DNA of 64,000 nucleotides from Amia ocellicauda. Taxonomy: Eukaryota > Chordata > Actinopteri > Amiiformes > Amiidae. The DNA lies in contig NC_089863.1 in assembly GCF_036373705.1 (NCBI RefSeq), positions 23,458,417 through 23,522,416 on the forward strand, given 5' to 3'. Shown one piece after another: positions 49,189-61,090 of the stretch. Position 1 is the stretch's first letter. Every line of letters starts with the position of its first letter. The translations under genes and the position numbers were made by a program. The notes beneath the pieces are model-generated. The model was given only the letters and a program-made list of their open reading frames with translations, was not told where the DNA came from and did no database searches.

Positions 49189-52100
49189 AATGAAGACAGA
49201 CAGTGACGTCCTTTCCATTGGTCAATACGATGCACGCCAGCAGAGACGCGATGTAAACAAACCGCACGTTTCTCTTCAGCAGAATCTCCACTACGCAGGA
49301 AAAAATGCATGTCTCTATCGCAAATCATTTCAGCAGAAATGTATATGGTGTAATTGATGCAATTGATGAATACTTTTCTAACAACAATTTTGTTAAATAA
49401 ATATCTACGTAAAAATACATTATTAGAAGACGTATGGAAATGGCATAAGACAGCAGACCTGTCAACTCTCACACACCTCGTGTCAGACTCGTGTTGTCCC
49501 GACATTAGCACAACTTTTAGTTCATTGTCACAAATTCAAATTAACTATAAAGGTTGTGACTATTTGTTTTATAAGGGAATATTTTGCATTTACAGCTGTA
49601 ATTAACCGACCAATATGTTTTTCTTTTTCATTTTTTATACATTTTCATTCAGTTGCATTCAGTTTAGCAATGTGAGCTGCGATGAAAATGCCTTAACGTT
49701 AGCGTCCTTGTGGCAATGTGTTCCGGTCACAACAGCGAAATACAAAATGTATAAGACCTATCTAGCTAATTTATACAATGTACTTGACTAAACGATTGAC
49801 TTTCACTCTCCAAAGCACACACTCAGACTGCTGCTCTGCGCTCAGAAACATAACTGTGCGTTTGAGTTCCAGCGAATACAGAATTAATACATACACTAGG
49901 GTTGGCCGTGTGCCGGCTCCGGTGTGGAGCTCATCGGAGCGCTCTGGAGCCGGAGCTGAGGTCACGGAGCTGCTCCACTCTTCCCCCTTCCATTACCCAG
50001 ATATTAAGTCCACTTTTCTTAAATTAACAACATGTATAACTTCATAGGTATTGTTTTGTATTGGGGGTTATAAAATAAGATCAGTTCTCACTCCAGCTAT
50101 TGGTACATAATACATTTTTTATTAATTGTAATTATATGACACCTTCACTTTCTCACACCTGTCACTTTCTAGAAGTGATGCTATAATCTCAGGGCATCTC
50201 TCATAAACCTCATGCAAAAGAAGTAAAGTCCATTTTAACTGTAAAGTTTTAAGTATTTCCAAATTATTTTATTCCAAGCAAATTCTTCATCTGCCTAAAT
50301 TAACCTCATTTTATAGCCGTCTGTTATCTGAAATGTCCTGACTAGTTTGTCCAGAAGTTGGTTGCCAGGGAGTTAAGGTCACATGCAGAGTCATGCCCCC
50401 TGCACCTTGTTTGCCACTTTTAAGATACGAAAATACTGGACCCCTGGTGGGGGGGGGGGGGGGATGCGAAATGTCAACCACAAAAGTATGTGGACACCTG
50501 CTCCTCAGACATCTCATTCCAAAATCATGGGCATGAATATGGAGTTGGTCCCCCCTTTGATGCAATAACTGCCTCCACTCTTCTGGGAAGACTTTCCACT
50601 AGATGCTGGAACATTGTTGAGGGGATTTCAGACACAAGAGCATTAGTGAGGTCGGGCGCCGATGTTGGGCGATCAGGCCTGGCTCACAGTCGGCTTTTCC
50701 ATTCATCCCAAAGGTGGGATGGGGTTGAGGTCGGGGCTCTGTGCAGGTCACTCAAGTTCTTCCACACCAATCTCGACAAACTATTTCTGTCAGGACCTCA
50801 CTTTGTGCACGGGTTGTCATGCTGAAACAGGAAAGGGCTTCCCCAAACTGTTGCCACAAATTTGGAGGTGCAAATTCACCCAGAATGTCACTGTAGGCTG
50901 TAGCGTTACGATTTCCCTTCAGTGGGACAAAGGGGCCGAGCCCTGAGACCATTATTCCTCCTCCAAACTTTACAGTTGGTCTATGCATTCGTGCAGGCAG
51001 CGTTCTCCTGGCATTTGAAACATGCCGACTAAAAGTTGAGTCCCCGTACACTTGTTGGCAGCCCGCCAAAGTGGCTGGTAAAATTGACATTTACCCGCCA
51101 CGGGCTAAATCTACCCACATTTGGCGGGTGTTAATTTTATTCCCTGTCTACAGCACTGTCCTCTCCTCTCTCCACAGAGAGATCGTACTGGCACTGAAGG
51201 CCCTTCTGGCCCGGGCCAAGCTGAGGAAGGCGACCGATCAGCTAAAGCAGGAGGCGGCCTGGGCGAAACTGCAGAGCCCTGACAGCCACCCCGAGGGCGT
51301 CCGTCTCCTGGCCAGGTACGGGTCTCCAAACCAGCCTGTCATTCGGGGCTTCCCTTTGTCTACTCCGTTCCCGAGATCGGTTATCTATTGTCTCATTACG
51401 GCTGTCCCTTTATCCTCCAGGGCCATGGTTGAGCACGCCGGCCCGCAGCTCCCTGGCATCATGGAGGTCCTCGTCCCTTCCCTGAGCTCTGACCGGGAGC
51501 AGCACAGAGTGACGGCCACTGCCTTCTTCTCCGAGGTGAGTATGTGGCTGAGGGCTGCTCTCACTGCGCCTCGCTCTGCTGTCTTGCAGCTGCTGGGCGG
51601 CTCGGAGAAGCCACTACTGAAGAGTTTGAAGCGCCGAGCCCAGGACCCCTGTGTGCGCGTCAGGCTGCTGCTTTTCCAAGGCATAGAGAGATCCACAGCT
51701 GCCCAGGTAAGGACTTGTGCTGGATGCCCAGTGCGGACGGGGACGTGGGGATGAAGCCGCTCTGTCTGTGTGTTAAACAGTGAAGAGAGAGATGCATGTT
51801 TCAATTCCAAAGCCACCACTCTGTGTGCAGGTGACAGAACACGGCCGGGAGCTGCTCGCCATCCTCCGCTCTGGCCTGCAGGACACGGACGTGGCGGACA
51901 GGCAGGCGGTCCTGGCAGCTCTGTCCGCCCTCTCACACGTTCTGCCCCACCTGAGACGGCACAGCGTCAGCCGGGATGTCGCTGCAGATGTCCTGCGAAG
52001 GATCACTGCGCTCTGGGAAAAAGTGAGTCGCTGTTTAAGGCTGCGGTGTCCGTGCAGGCTGTCGTGCTCAGTGTTTCACAGGCTGTGCTGTCGCCACTCT

Positions 52101-53330
52101 GTGCCTGACCTTCTCTGCTTGTTTTCAGGATGATGCAGAGCTGCACTGTGCCTGCGCCACCGTGCTGGGGAACCTGTGCAGGTGCCCGGCAGTGACAGCC
52201 CACCTCAAACGTGAACTGCAGGTGGCCCTGGTGCAGCTGGCGCTTCACCTGCGAGACACCAACCCTGAGGTGACCCAGGTAAGAGCAGATCAGACACCAC
52301 CCGGGCAGCAAACCCAGGAGGGGCTGCAGGGGCTTTTAAGAATATCAGAAGAGTTACAGACGTCCTGCTGTCGGATTGTGCCGCTGTGTCCTGGCATCAG
52401 TGCCCAGTGTTGAGTCTCAGCTCGTGTGTTTGTGCAGGCCTGCCTCTGGACCCTGAACAACAGCATCTGGGTTCTAGATCTGAACATTGTCAGGACGCTG
52501 ATCTCCAGGAACCAGGACAGAGGGGCGCTGTTCGTAGACGGCTTTCTGGAGGACCTGGCCGCGTTCTTGGTGAGGACCAGTTCAGCCAATCCCACTGTCT
52601 CACATGAGTTTGGCTCCTGCAACACGCAGGGCCGAGGCACACACGTGTGACGTTGTGAATGAAGGACAGAGATGCACAGAGATGTTTGTGGCTCTTGAGT
52701 TACAGGTCTGCTGAGAGTCCCCGAATCTGACTCCTTGTCTTTTCCAGGCATCTGATTTCCCCGAGGCGCTGGGCGGGGCCTTCAGCTGCGTCCTGGACTG
52801 TTTGAACAGCCGCTCTCCTGCAGTCAGAGCCAACGCCGCCGTATTCACAGGTGAGGAGATGAGACGCCGGGGGAGGATGTGGCCCATGATGGAGCGCACA
52901 GGCGATTGGTATCGATTCTGTAACGCCACTGAGGAACCCGTGGAGCTGAAATGTTTCTGTGGATCTGATGGCAGCCAGGGTGACATTGTCTTGCTGCTCT
53001 AGACCTCTGTGTTGAGTTGTGACTCGGTGTTGCTCTCTCTTGTCCACAGAGTCCCTGATTAATAAGAACCTCCTGGGACGCCGACAGTGGCAGGAGGTGG
53101 TCCGTGCTCTGACGCGGGCCAAGCAGGAGGAGAGCGACGCCCTGGCTAAGAGCTGCACTGCCCAGGCCCTGGAGAACTGCTCCGCCTCCCAGTGCCAGAG
53201 CGCAGCGACGCAGCCCGTGTGGAAGAGGCTCTTCAGCCCACAAGGAGACGGGAGGAGATTAGGTCGCACTCTGCCGTCTGAGCTGAATGACTGTGTGCCT
53301 GAGCCCCCGCTCGCTAATGAGGTGCCATGA
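43082..53330 (+). CDS. MROH-family HEAT-repeat protein, copy C (complete gene)
   Basis: Same structure as copy B. Exons: 43082-43098 (start uncertain), 43667-43700, 43839-43951, 44410-44535, 44674-44833, 44975-45106, 45255-45412, 45569-45718, 45952-46056, 46163-46235, 46501-46614, 47474-47586, 47678-47817, 47934-48066, 48249-48421, 51178-51315, 51421-51535, 51590-51706, 51831-52022, 52129-52278, 52438-52569, 52748-52850, 53050-53330. All reading frames are open and all splice sites kept. By eye, ten residues differ from copy B against about two silent changes. Three of the replacements cluster in exon 6 (V to G, G to E, T to R), and others lie in exons 7, 8, 9, 15, 20, 21 and 22. Introns 3 and 22 carry 159-bp and 16-bp extra segments. 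It may be functional, or a copy under relaxed selection with no break yet. Confidence 0.87.
48846..48953. repeat. Intron 15 hairpin, unit C
   Basis: The same hairpin with substitutions. The right arm now reads TTATAACACTTG, exactly complementary to CAAGTGTTATAA in the left arm, so pairing next to the loop is better than in units A and B. Confidence 0.6.
50481..51014 (-). pseudogene. Truncated Tc1-like element in intron 15, unit C
   Basis: Duplicate of 4733-5266. A few bases here agree with the downstream full-length relic rather than with units A and B (for example T in ALSCFSMTTRAQ), which may be older states or conversion. Confidence 0.8.
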
Positions 53331-53340
53331 GGGACACAAT

Positions 53341-54189
53341 ACTGAGACGCACTATATAGACGCACTATATAGACACACTATATACTGAGACGCACTATAA
53401 AGACACAGTATATACTGAGACGCACTATATAGACACAGTATATACTGAGACGCACTATATAGACACAGTATATACTGAGACGCACTATATAGACGCACTA
53501 TATAGACGCACTATATAGACACAGTATATACTGAGACGCACTATATAGACACAGTATATACTGAGACGCACTATATAGACGCACTATATAGACGCACTAT
53601 ATAGACACAGTATATACTGAGACGCACTATATAGACACAGTATATACTGAGACGCACTATATAGACGCAGTATATACTGTGAGACGCACTATATAGACAC
53701 AGTATATACTGAGACGCACTATATAGACGCAGTATATACTGTGAGACGCACTATATAGACACAGTATATACTGAGACGCACTATATAGACACAGTATATA
53801 CTGAGACGCACTATATAGACGCAGTATATACTGTGAGACGCACTATATAGACACAGTATATACTGAGACGCACTATATAGACACAGTATATACTGTGAGA
53901 CGCACTATATAGACACAGTATATACTGTGAGACGCACTATATAGATACAGTATATACTGAGACGCACTATATAGACATAGTATATACTGAGACGCACTAT
54001 ATAGACACAGTATATACTGAGACGCACTATATAGACGCAGTATATACTGAGACGCACTATATAGACACAGTATATACTGAGACGCACTATATTGACACAG
54101 TATATACTGAGACGCACTATATACTGAGATGCACTATATACTAAGACATACAGACTATATACTAAGACGCACCATATACTGAGGCGCAC
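53341..54189. repeat. AT-rich minisatellite, unit C
   Basis: Same words as in A and B, but shorter and in a different order, with more GACACAGTATATACTGTGAG variants. The first about 200 bp and the last about 100 bp still match the other units. Confidence 0.95.
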
Positions 54190-54220
54190 AATATAGATCC
54201 ACTATATAATGACAAGTATA

Positions 54221-54448
54221 GGTCTCTGTGTCTCTGTTCCTGGTCTGTCTCTGTTTCTCTCCATGTCTGTCCGCGTGTGCTCGTGTGTCCACAGGTGTCC
54301 AGACCGCTGCTCTGTTGCTCGGCTCAACTGCCGGGCCGCTGTGTGGAAGAGCCGCATCAGGTCCCGGAGACGCCCAGACACCTGTGGACACACGGGCACA
54401 CGCGGACAGACATGGAGAGAAACAGAGACAGACCAGGAAACGGAGACC
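54221..54448. repeat. Long inverted repeat downstream of MROH, unit C
   Basis: Copy of 8592-8819 with the same loop base as unit B. Arms are kept intact even though the neighbouring minisatellite has been reshuffled. Confidence 0.92.
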
Positions 54449-54556
54449 TGGATTCAAACAGGGGGGTCTGGCTCAGAGTGGGCAACAACACAGCTGAAGG
54501 TCCTCTATTTAAACGAGATGGTCAGCTCCCCCTTTTCTTCTGTCTTTGAGCTGCAA

Positions 54557-55460
54557 TGCATTATGGGAGTCACACAGAGTTCCGGTGAGGCTTTTCTTCT
54601 ATGCAATAGAAAACCAGCCTCTTTAATATTCAACGCTTTCTTTTTATAAAACACTTGCATTTTTATACATGATGCACCTGGCTTGTATTAGAGACGCCCC
54701 TTCTGAAGACATGCAAGTTATTATCTAACCAGCAGTGTGTTCACCTGTCCTGACGAGCGCTTTATGGCCGAAGTGCTGTCTCTATTCGCCGGTCATGAAT
54801 ATTCATGAGCACAAGACTGCTGAGGCAGATCCTCGATCTAGGAGGCGGGGTTTGTTATCGGAGACAAGTGACGGATTGGCGGCGATTCAAAACGAATAGT
54901 CAGCGTGTGGATCATTATTATTACTGTCAGTAGTAGTAGAAGTCGTAATTCTGATGCCATGAAGGTGTTCGGTATTTAATTGTGGCAACACAACCAATAA
55001 GAATCTCTTTTCCGTTTTCCGCTGGATGATATTCTGTACATTTTACTTCATATATAATACAAAAAATACCGAACATTTCCGAGACATTAGTGTTACTGAT
55101 TTTCTTATATAAATAATAATAATTACCCACAGGCTCTCGTATGTTTTGAATTGCCGCCGATCTGTCACCCGTCTATAACAACCAAACCAGGCCTCAGGCT
55201 TGATGTGCTCATGGATATTCATGACCGGCTACTAGAGAGAGCACTTCGCTGATACAGCGCTCGTCAGGCCGGGTGAAAACACTGCTGGTTAAATAATAAC
55301 TCGTATGTGTTAAGAAGTGTCTAATACAATCCAGGTGCATCCTGTTAAAAATGCAATTGTTTTTTAAAAAGAAAGCTTTGAATATGAAATGAGGCAGGTT
55401 TGCCATGACAGAGATGGGGAGAAAAGCGCCACAGGAACTCTGTGCGACTCCCATAATGCA
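54557..55460. mobile_element. Foldback-type element, unit C
   Basis: Copy of 8928-9831 with single-base changes in the left arm (near 54608), the loop and the right arm. Confidence 0.75.
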
Positions 55461-57454
55461 CTGCTTCGGGTAAGACGGAAGTCCCGATGTTAATAGGTGG
55501 GGCTGACTGTCTTGTTTCAATAGAGGGTCTGTGACAGCCTTTATTGACGCCCGGCACACAGTCTGGGGGTAAAGCAGCCATTGCTGAAAGGGCAAGAGCG
55601 CGCGCTGGAGTCTGGGGGGCTGAACGCGGCTCAGTCAGTACGATGGCAGACAGCAGCGCCGGGTGTGTGTTCTCGAGAGAAGACGCGACTAATCTTGTGA
55701 TGCTTTGGGCCAAGTGCGTTTATTCTTTCAGCTGTTGTATTTTGAAATAAAAAGATGATTTTAAATGCACTTGATGTGTTATTGTTTTGATTGTTTGGTA
55801 GTTTGATTTGTCTGATGCGTTTACAAAATGCACTACATTAACGCACTACTAATGCATTTGACCTTTGACCTTGTCCATTCCTATCGGAGCAGGAGGCCGC
55901 ACAGCTTGTGTTTCCGGGTTCTTCTGTTATTGGCGCAGACAGGCGAGCTTCACTGGCAAAACCCGTCTGAACGAGAGCTGCGCCCAGCTACTGCCCTTCT
56001 GCAAACGGCCCCCACCCGTGGGATCCTTGTGGGATCAGTTTGCTTCATAGTTGTGCCATTTCAGTTCAGCTAACATAAAGTCATTGTTGGGCACAATTAC
56101 ATTGTTACTGGTCTCCATTGTGGCTGTGTTCCCATAGTTATCAATGCCATATTGCACTGGAATACAACGCACTGACTCCTCAACGCGCTGACCGCAGCAC
56201 ACTGAGACACTGCGCACTGACGCACTGACACGCTCGCTCCCTCAAACGCTCGCCTGTTCACTCTTTCATACAGTCCGATCCTCTCCCCCCGTGTTCTCTG
56301 GTGTGTTCCTGGCGTGTTGCAGGTGACCAGGGACCCTACGGTGAGTCCGACGCACGTCTTTCCTGTCACCGATTATTCAGTCATGACTTCATCGTCTCCC
56401 TCACACTTTCCCAGTGAGCGGTAATGGGACCTGTGTGTCTGGGCCCCTGTGACCACAGCTGTGAAACTTCTGACTTCAGATTACCCTGCGTTTTGCACAG
56501 CTTTAAGATAATTAATGAATTAAATCTAACAATCAATCTATCAACAATCCCCCACCCCCTCCCTGATTGTGTTGCAACGTCTGTCCTGATTAGATCTTAG
56601 TCCACAGAGACCAGTGTCAATAAAATCTGTTCACTGAATTTTCTCATTTGCTTTCTTTTGTTACTTTGGTTTTCGGTCAGTCTAAAACGCCTTCATCAGA
56701 CAGCTTTAGTGTCCTGATTGATACACACAGACCCAGGGCCACAGCACAACAGATGCAAAACCTAGCGTTACTGTGCTCTGGGGCAGAGTTGTAATGACTC
56801 GAGTCAACGTTCAAAATACGTGACTCGAGTTAAAACACAAAAGTCTCCATCAGACTCAAGTCATTGGCTTTATGTTATTTATTCTTGTAGCCGTACTACA
56901 CCACTGATGGCACCAGCTTCACATTCGGTTCCTTAATTGGCACTGGGAGAGCAGGCAAAGTGGGAACTACATCAGTCTTTGTTTAATGAAATGTCAGGAG
57001 GATGCAGGGGAGCAACGGAAATAAATTGGATAATAAACAGAATATAACTAAACCATCTTGAATAAAAACACTGATTTAAAAATGATAGGAAATTGAGAAA
57101 GAGCTGCAGCTGGACTGAAAATCAGAGTACACCACGGTAGGCTGGGCAGTGCTCCGGGTTTGCTGGCTCCAGAGGTTCAGCTCCAGCTCCAGCTCCGGAG
57201 CGGCTCTGGTGCAGCTCTACACTCCGGATCCGGCTACTTTTAACCAGCTCCAGCTCCGGAGCCACAAAAAACAGTGCAAACTAGGATGCCATCATTATAA
57301 ATAATGATTCATTTTTACTTATTTTATGTAAATAACTAACAAAAACAAAATATTAATAACAAACATCTGTTTAACCATTCAAAATTGTAAAGATGTCTGT
57401 GGCAATTAGGGTTGCCAGCCGGCCAGTATTTTAGCGGACTGTCCGGTATCTGTA

Positions 57455-58680
57455 CACTACATGGCCACTAGTATGTGGGCACCCCTTCTAACTAGTGTTC
57501 AGTGGCAAAAACTCCTGATTCAATCCATTCTGATTTCATGTTGTAACACAATGACAAGTGGAAAAGACCAAGAGGGGTGAATACTTTTGAGAGCCACTGT
57601 AAAATCAAGCCACGCAGCATCTCCTTAGACAAGCATTGGCAGTAGAATGAACTTTACTGAGAGCTCGATGACTTTCAACACGGCACCGTCATAGGATGCC
57701 ACCTTTCCAACAAGTCAGTTTGTCAAGTTTCTGCCCTGCTGAGCTGCCCTGGTGAGCTGCAAGTGCTGTTATTGTTAAGAGGAAACGTCTAGGAGCAACA
57801 ACAGCTCAGCCGCGATTGCTTGGCTACACAAGCTCACAGAACGGGACTGTCGTAGTGCATAAAAATAGTCTTTCGTTGGTTGCAACAATCACTTCTGAGT
57901 GCCAAACTGCCTCTGGAAGCAACATCAGCAGAACTGTTTGTCAGGAGCTTCATGAAATTGGTTTCCATGGCCGAGCAGCCGCACAAGCCTAAGATCTCCA
58001 TGCGCAATGCCAAGCGCCGGCTGGAGTGGTGTTAAGCTCGCCACCATTTGACCCGGGAGCAGTGGAAGTGCGATCTCTGGAGTGATGAATCACGCTTCAC
58101 CGTCTGGCAGTCCGACGGAGGAATCTGGGTTTGGCGGATGCCAGGAGAACGCTGCCTGCACGAATGCATAGACCAACTGTAAAGTTTGGAGGAGGAATAA
58201 TGGTCTCAGGGCTCGGCCCCTTTGTCCCACTGAAGGGAAATCGTAACGCTACAGCCTACAGTGACATTCTGGGTGAATTTGCACCTCCAAATTTGTGGCA
58301 ACAGTTTGGGGAAGCCCTTTCCTGTTTCAGCATGACAACCCGTGCACAAAGTGAGGTCCTGACAGAAATAGTTTGTCGAGATTGGTGTGGAAGAACTTGA
58401 GTGACCTGCACAGAGCCCCGACCTCAACCCCATCCCACCTTTGGGATGAATGGAAAAGCCGACTGTGAGCCAGGCCTGATCGCCCAACATCGGCGCCCGA
58501 CCTCACTAATGCTCTTGTGTCTGAAATCCCCTCAACAATGTTCCAGCATCTAGTGGAAAGTCTTCCCAGAAGAGTGGAGGCAGTTATTGCATCAAAGAGG
58601 GGACCAACTCCATATTCATGCCCATGATTTTGGAATGAGATGTCTGATGAGCATGTCCACATACTTTTGGCCATGTAGTG
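57455..58680 (+). pseudogene. Decayed Tc1-like element, unit C
   Basis: Copy of 11827-13052, same length and lesions. Confidence 0.8.
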
Positions 58681-59190
58681 TATGTACTTTTGACCCCCTT
58701 TTTGGAAGATGTCCAGTTATTTTAAGTACTGTAATCTATTCAATATGTCATTAAAAATGTCATCAGTGGACAGTGGATTCTTGACACCAAAGTAAAATCA
58801 CAAATGGTGTGTGTGTGTGTGTGTGTGTGTGTTGGGGGGGTTATCCGAACACAATAATTATCATTGTCCTCGTAAACTGAGCAATGTATTCCAGTTTCTT
58901 GTGCTGCAGACGTTAGGCCAGGAGTTTGTATCTATAGGTTCTTAAAAATAAATGTTACTTTTGACAGTAAGCCCCATGCCAGCCACCCCGCGCCCGCGCC
59001 TCTCTTTTGACCACTTGAGGTCACTTGACTGCTTCTAGTTCAAATCTTCCCTGCGTTCATTGTGGCGGGGAAGCTGCTGTTGCTCTTCGTTTCCTGAGTT
59101 GGACGAGGTCAGAGGACATTTCTTGTCAGCTGTACCTATTTCTTGTAGTATTTTCATATCGTTTGTTGTACTGTTTTTATTGCGTTACAG

Positions 59191-59303
59191 ATATGGTTTT
59201 CTATCAACAATTGAATTTGGGTGGGTTTTTAGTGGAGTCGGCGGGATTTATGTTGTGATTGGGTGGTATACTGTCAATCAAATCTGCTTTTATTGTGAAG
59301 CAG
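59191..59303 (+). pseudogene. Channel relic: S5-like exon
   Basis: Follows a good acceptor (GCGTTACAG) and ends at CAG/GTACAG. It reads YGFLSTIEFGWVFSGVGGIY and then VNQICFYCEA, a hydrophobic segment with cysteines consistent with S5 of a CNG-type channel. It is assigned mainly by position before the pore exon. Confidence 0.4.
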
Positions 59304-59550
59304 GTACAGGAGATGCTACGTGTTGGCATGCAAGTAAACACAGGTACTTTTAAACAACCAGATATTTTGGGCTATTTATACATGTGAAAAATCATTTGAT
59401 TTGAAACCAATGAGGGGGTGACTTTCTGTACTTTTAGATAAATGTTTGCCGGTAAAAGTTATTTTGGCTTCCAGAGTACTGTTCTGTACTCAAGGAACTG
59501 CAGTTGAAATGAACCTTGTTTAATATGGAGTGTTTGACTCGTTTGCACAG

Positions 59551-59749
59551 TTACGGTGACATCTATCCAACCAACCTGGGAGAAATGATTTATACAGCCT
59601 TTTGGATGGTAGTTGGATTAATAGTCATTACTGGGCACATTTTCTGGCATGAGCTCCATTTGTGCCAACCTTGATGCTCACAGAGGGGGTTTTTACCATC
59701 GTCTTCAGACCATCAAGACATACATGGTAAATTTCAACTCCGTGCGCCC
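59551..59749 (+). pseudogene. Channel relic: selectivity filter, S6 and C-linker start
   Basis: Begins after GTTTGCACAG with the filter split by the intron: a phase-2 T, then YGDIYPTNLGEMIYTAFWMV and VGLIVITGHIF, pore exit plus S6. A one-base frameshift near 59640 moves the frame to SSICANLDAHRGGFYHRLQT followed by IKTYM, the start of a C-linker. The frameshift lies beside a run of four T, so a sequencing error is possible. A plausible donor is at 59750. Confidence 0.65.
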
Positions 59750-60097
59750 GTAATGAAGACACTGTTTTTGTTTTAGTAACTGTCAGCCTGTATCAGCAAC
59801 GGCTACAATGAAAGGATAGCGACTCTTCTGTATTTGTACCAGATTGTGCCAGATTTGCTCTTTGTACATTCTATTAGCATGTTAATGGAAAAGAGAGAAT
59901 AATGTTTGTGCAAAATGACAATAGTGGTTTTGGTCACATTGATATGCATTGTCAAATTTTATATTGACCTCATCCTGCTTTCTGATATTTTGTCAGCATT
60001 TTCCTTGAATTTTCTATACAATTACTTTGTATTTTTTAGAGAGAAACAGGCCTGCCTCTAGACATGCAAACCTGGGTTTATGATTGTTATATTCATC
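59750..60097. other. Intronic-looking DNA, nothing recognised
   Basis: AT-rich sequence between the first C-linker start and the LTR. No coding similarity or repeat motif was recognised. Confidence 0.5.
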
Positions 60098-60480
60098 TGT
60101 GGAGACATCAAAAGGACAGCATAGTCAACGAATTAGTGAGCGACGTGGCTCATGGACTGCAGGTGGTTGGGCTGATTTGATCAATTAAGCTCAATCACCC
60201 CCAGCCACCTGCTATATAAGGAGGCCTCAGCCGCCCATTAAGGGTGAAGGCTTGGAGAGTTGGGTGTGGGAGGAAACCTGCCCAGTGTTCTGTGTGCGGT
60301 TTTGTTTCTGCTTGTGATTTTGGATACGTTTTCATTACAGTGACATCCTTTGACCATCCTGTGCATTAGTGTTTGAGTTTTGTTTATCTTTTGGTTTGGC
60401 CATCATGCCAGTTTATTTTGTTGATTTAAAGTCTTGTTTTGTTTTGTCTCCAAGCCTCCATAACTGGCCACCCTGCCACA
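60098..60480 (+). mobile_element. LTR of a retrotransposon (5' LTR)
   Basis: A 383-bp block beginning TGTGGAGACATC and ending CTGCCACA, followed two bases later by a tRNA-complementary primer-binding site, which fixes it as a 5' LTR in plus orientation. A TATA box TATATAAG is at 60213-60220. No matching 3' LTR lies in the window, so the element is truncated. A Gypsy-type element is the likeliest. Confidence 0.75.
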
Positions 60481-61070
60481 CGTGGTGCAGAAGTGGGATT
60501 TGAACCCACGCCTCCATTAGGAGACCAGAAGGGGCATGCACGGGCTCCTCCTCGGCAGCTTTTGCATGTGCTGCTGAGGGAAGCCCAGCGGATGCGTGCC
60601 CGGTGGCCTGGCTGAAGCAGTCCGAGTCCCCAGCAACTGAGGGGGACATTCTGCCCGCTCTGCCGTCTGCGGGGGATGTCATGCCGCTCCCGCCTCCGCC
60701 TTCTGAGCGGAACTCCGGCTGCTCCTGCCTCGGCAGCCTGAGGGGGGTGACTTTCCTGAGCTCGAGAGGGAAGTCAGCCTGCCACCGCCACCCAGGGAGG
60801 ACGTGCCCGCAGCGCCCGGGGCCGCCAGCCTGCTGCCGCCGCCTGGGGATGAAGTACCGGTGTCGTGGCTGCTATTGTGTCCTGAGGGGGCACCACCACT
60901 GCCTGGGAGATCACCCCACCCGGCGGTGGAATCTGGAGGGGACGGGGAGAGGGACCATTGCCTCACCCAGGGTCACAGAAGAGGGAGGACAGTGCCAGAG
61001 TGTATGACCCTGGGGGAGGAGGTGGTTTCTCTAGCCGTGAGCTGACTGCTGTTCTTTAGATTGTGCTTTA
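60481..61070 (+). mobile_element. LTR retrotransposon primer-binding site and leader
   Basis: The primer-binding site (from 60483, TGGTGCAGAAGTGGGAT) is complementary to the 3' end of tRNA-Leu. The likeness continues through TTGAACCCACGCCTCC and GGAGACC to about 60525, well into the T and variable arms. It is followed by GC-rich, proline- and glycine-coding sequence without a recognisable gag. The right end is not defined and may lie near 61040-61090, where channel-relic coding resumes. Confidence 0.65.
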
Positions 61071-61090
61071 CCCTCTGCTATGAATCACAC

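Larger units (their letters stand above)
48592..51153. mobile_element. hAT-like element in MROH intron 15, unit C
   Basis: Homologue of 2841-5405. It carries clustered substitutions around 48721-48925 and a shorter AT tract (49157-49187). Confidence 0.55.
37901..59138 (+). repeat. Segmental duplication unit C (complete, last)
   Basis: Third tandem unit. Homology to units A and B runs without a break to the TA at 59137-59138, the position occupied by Tc1 in the other units, and then stops abruptly. The following DNA is unique and belongs to a channel-gene relic. Unit C carries the longest intron 3, a rearranged minisatellite (53341-54189) and most of the amino-acid differences seen among the MROH copies. 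Confidence 0.95.

Noticed and set aside
59025..59138. Possible S4-type channel exon at the very end of unit C
   Set aside because: Some leucine/arginine-rich frames can be read, but there is no regular arginine spacing and no good splice borders.
1..59138. Array being simply two haplotypes stitched together by the assembler
   Set aside because: Three copies with separate private indels and an identical Tc1 at both joins argue against it, but it cannot be excluded without reads.
60483..60525. tRNA-Leu gene or pseudogene on the minus strand
   Set aside because: Only the 3' part of the tRNA matches, and it directly follows an LTR ending in CA, so a primer-binding site explains it better.
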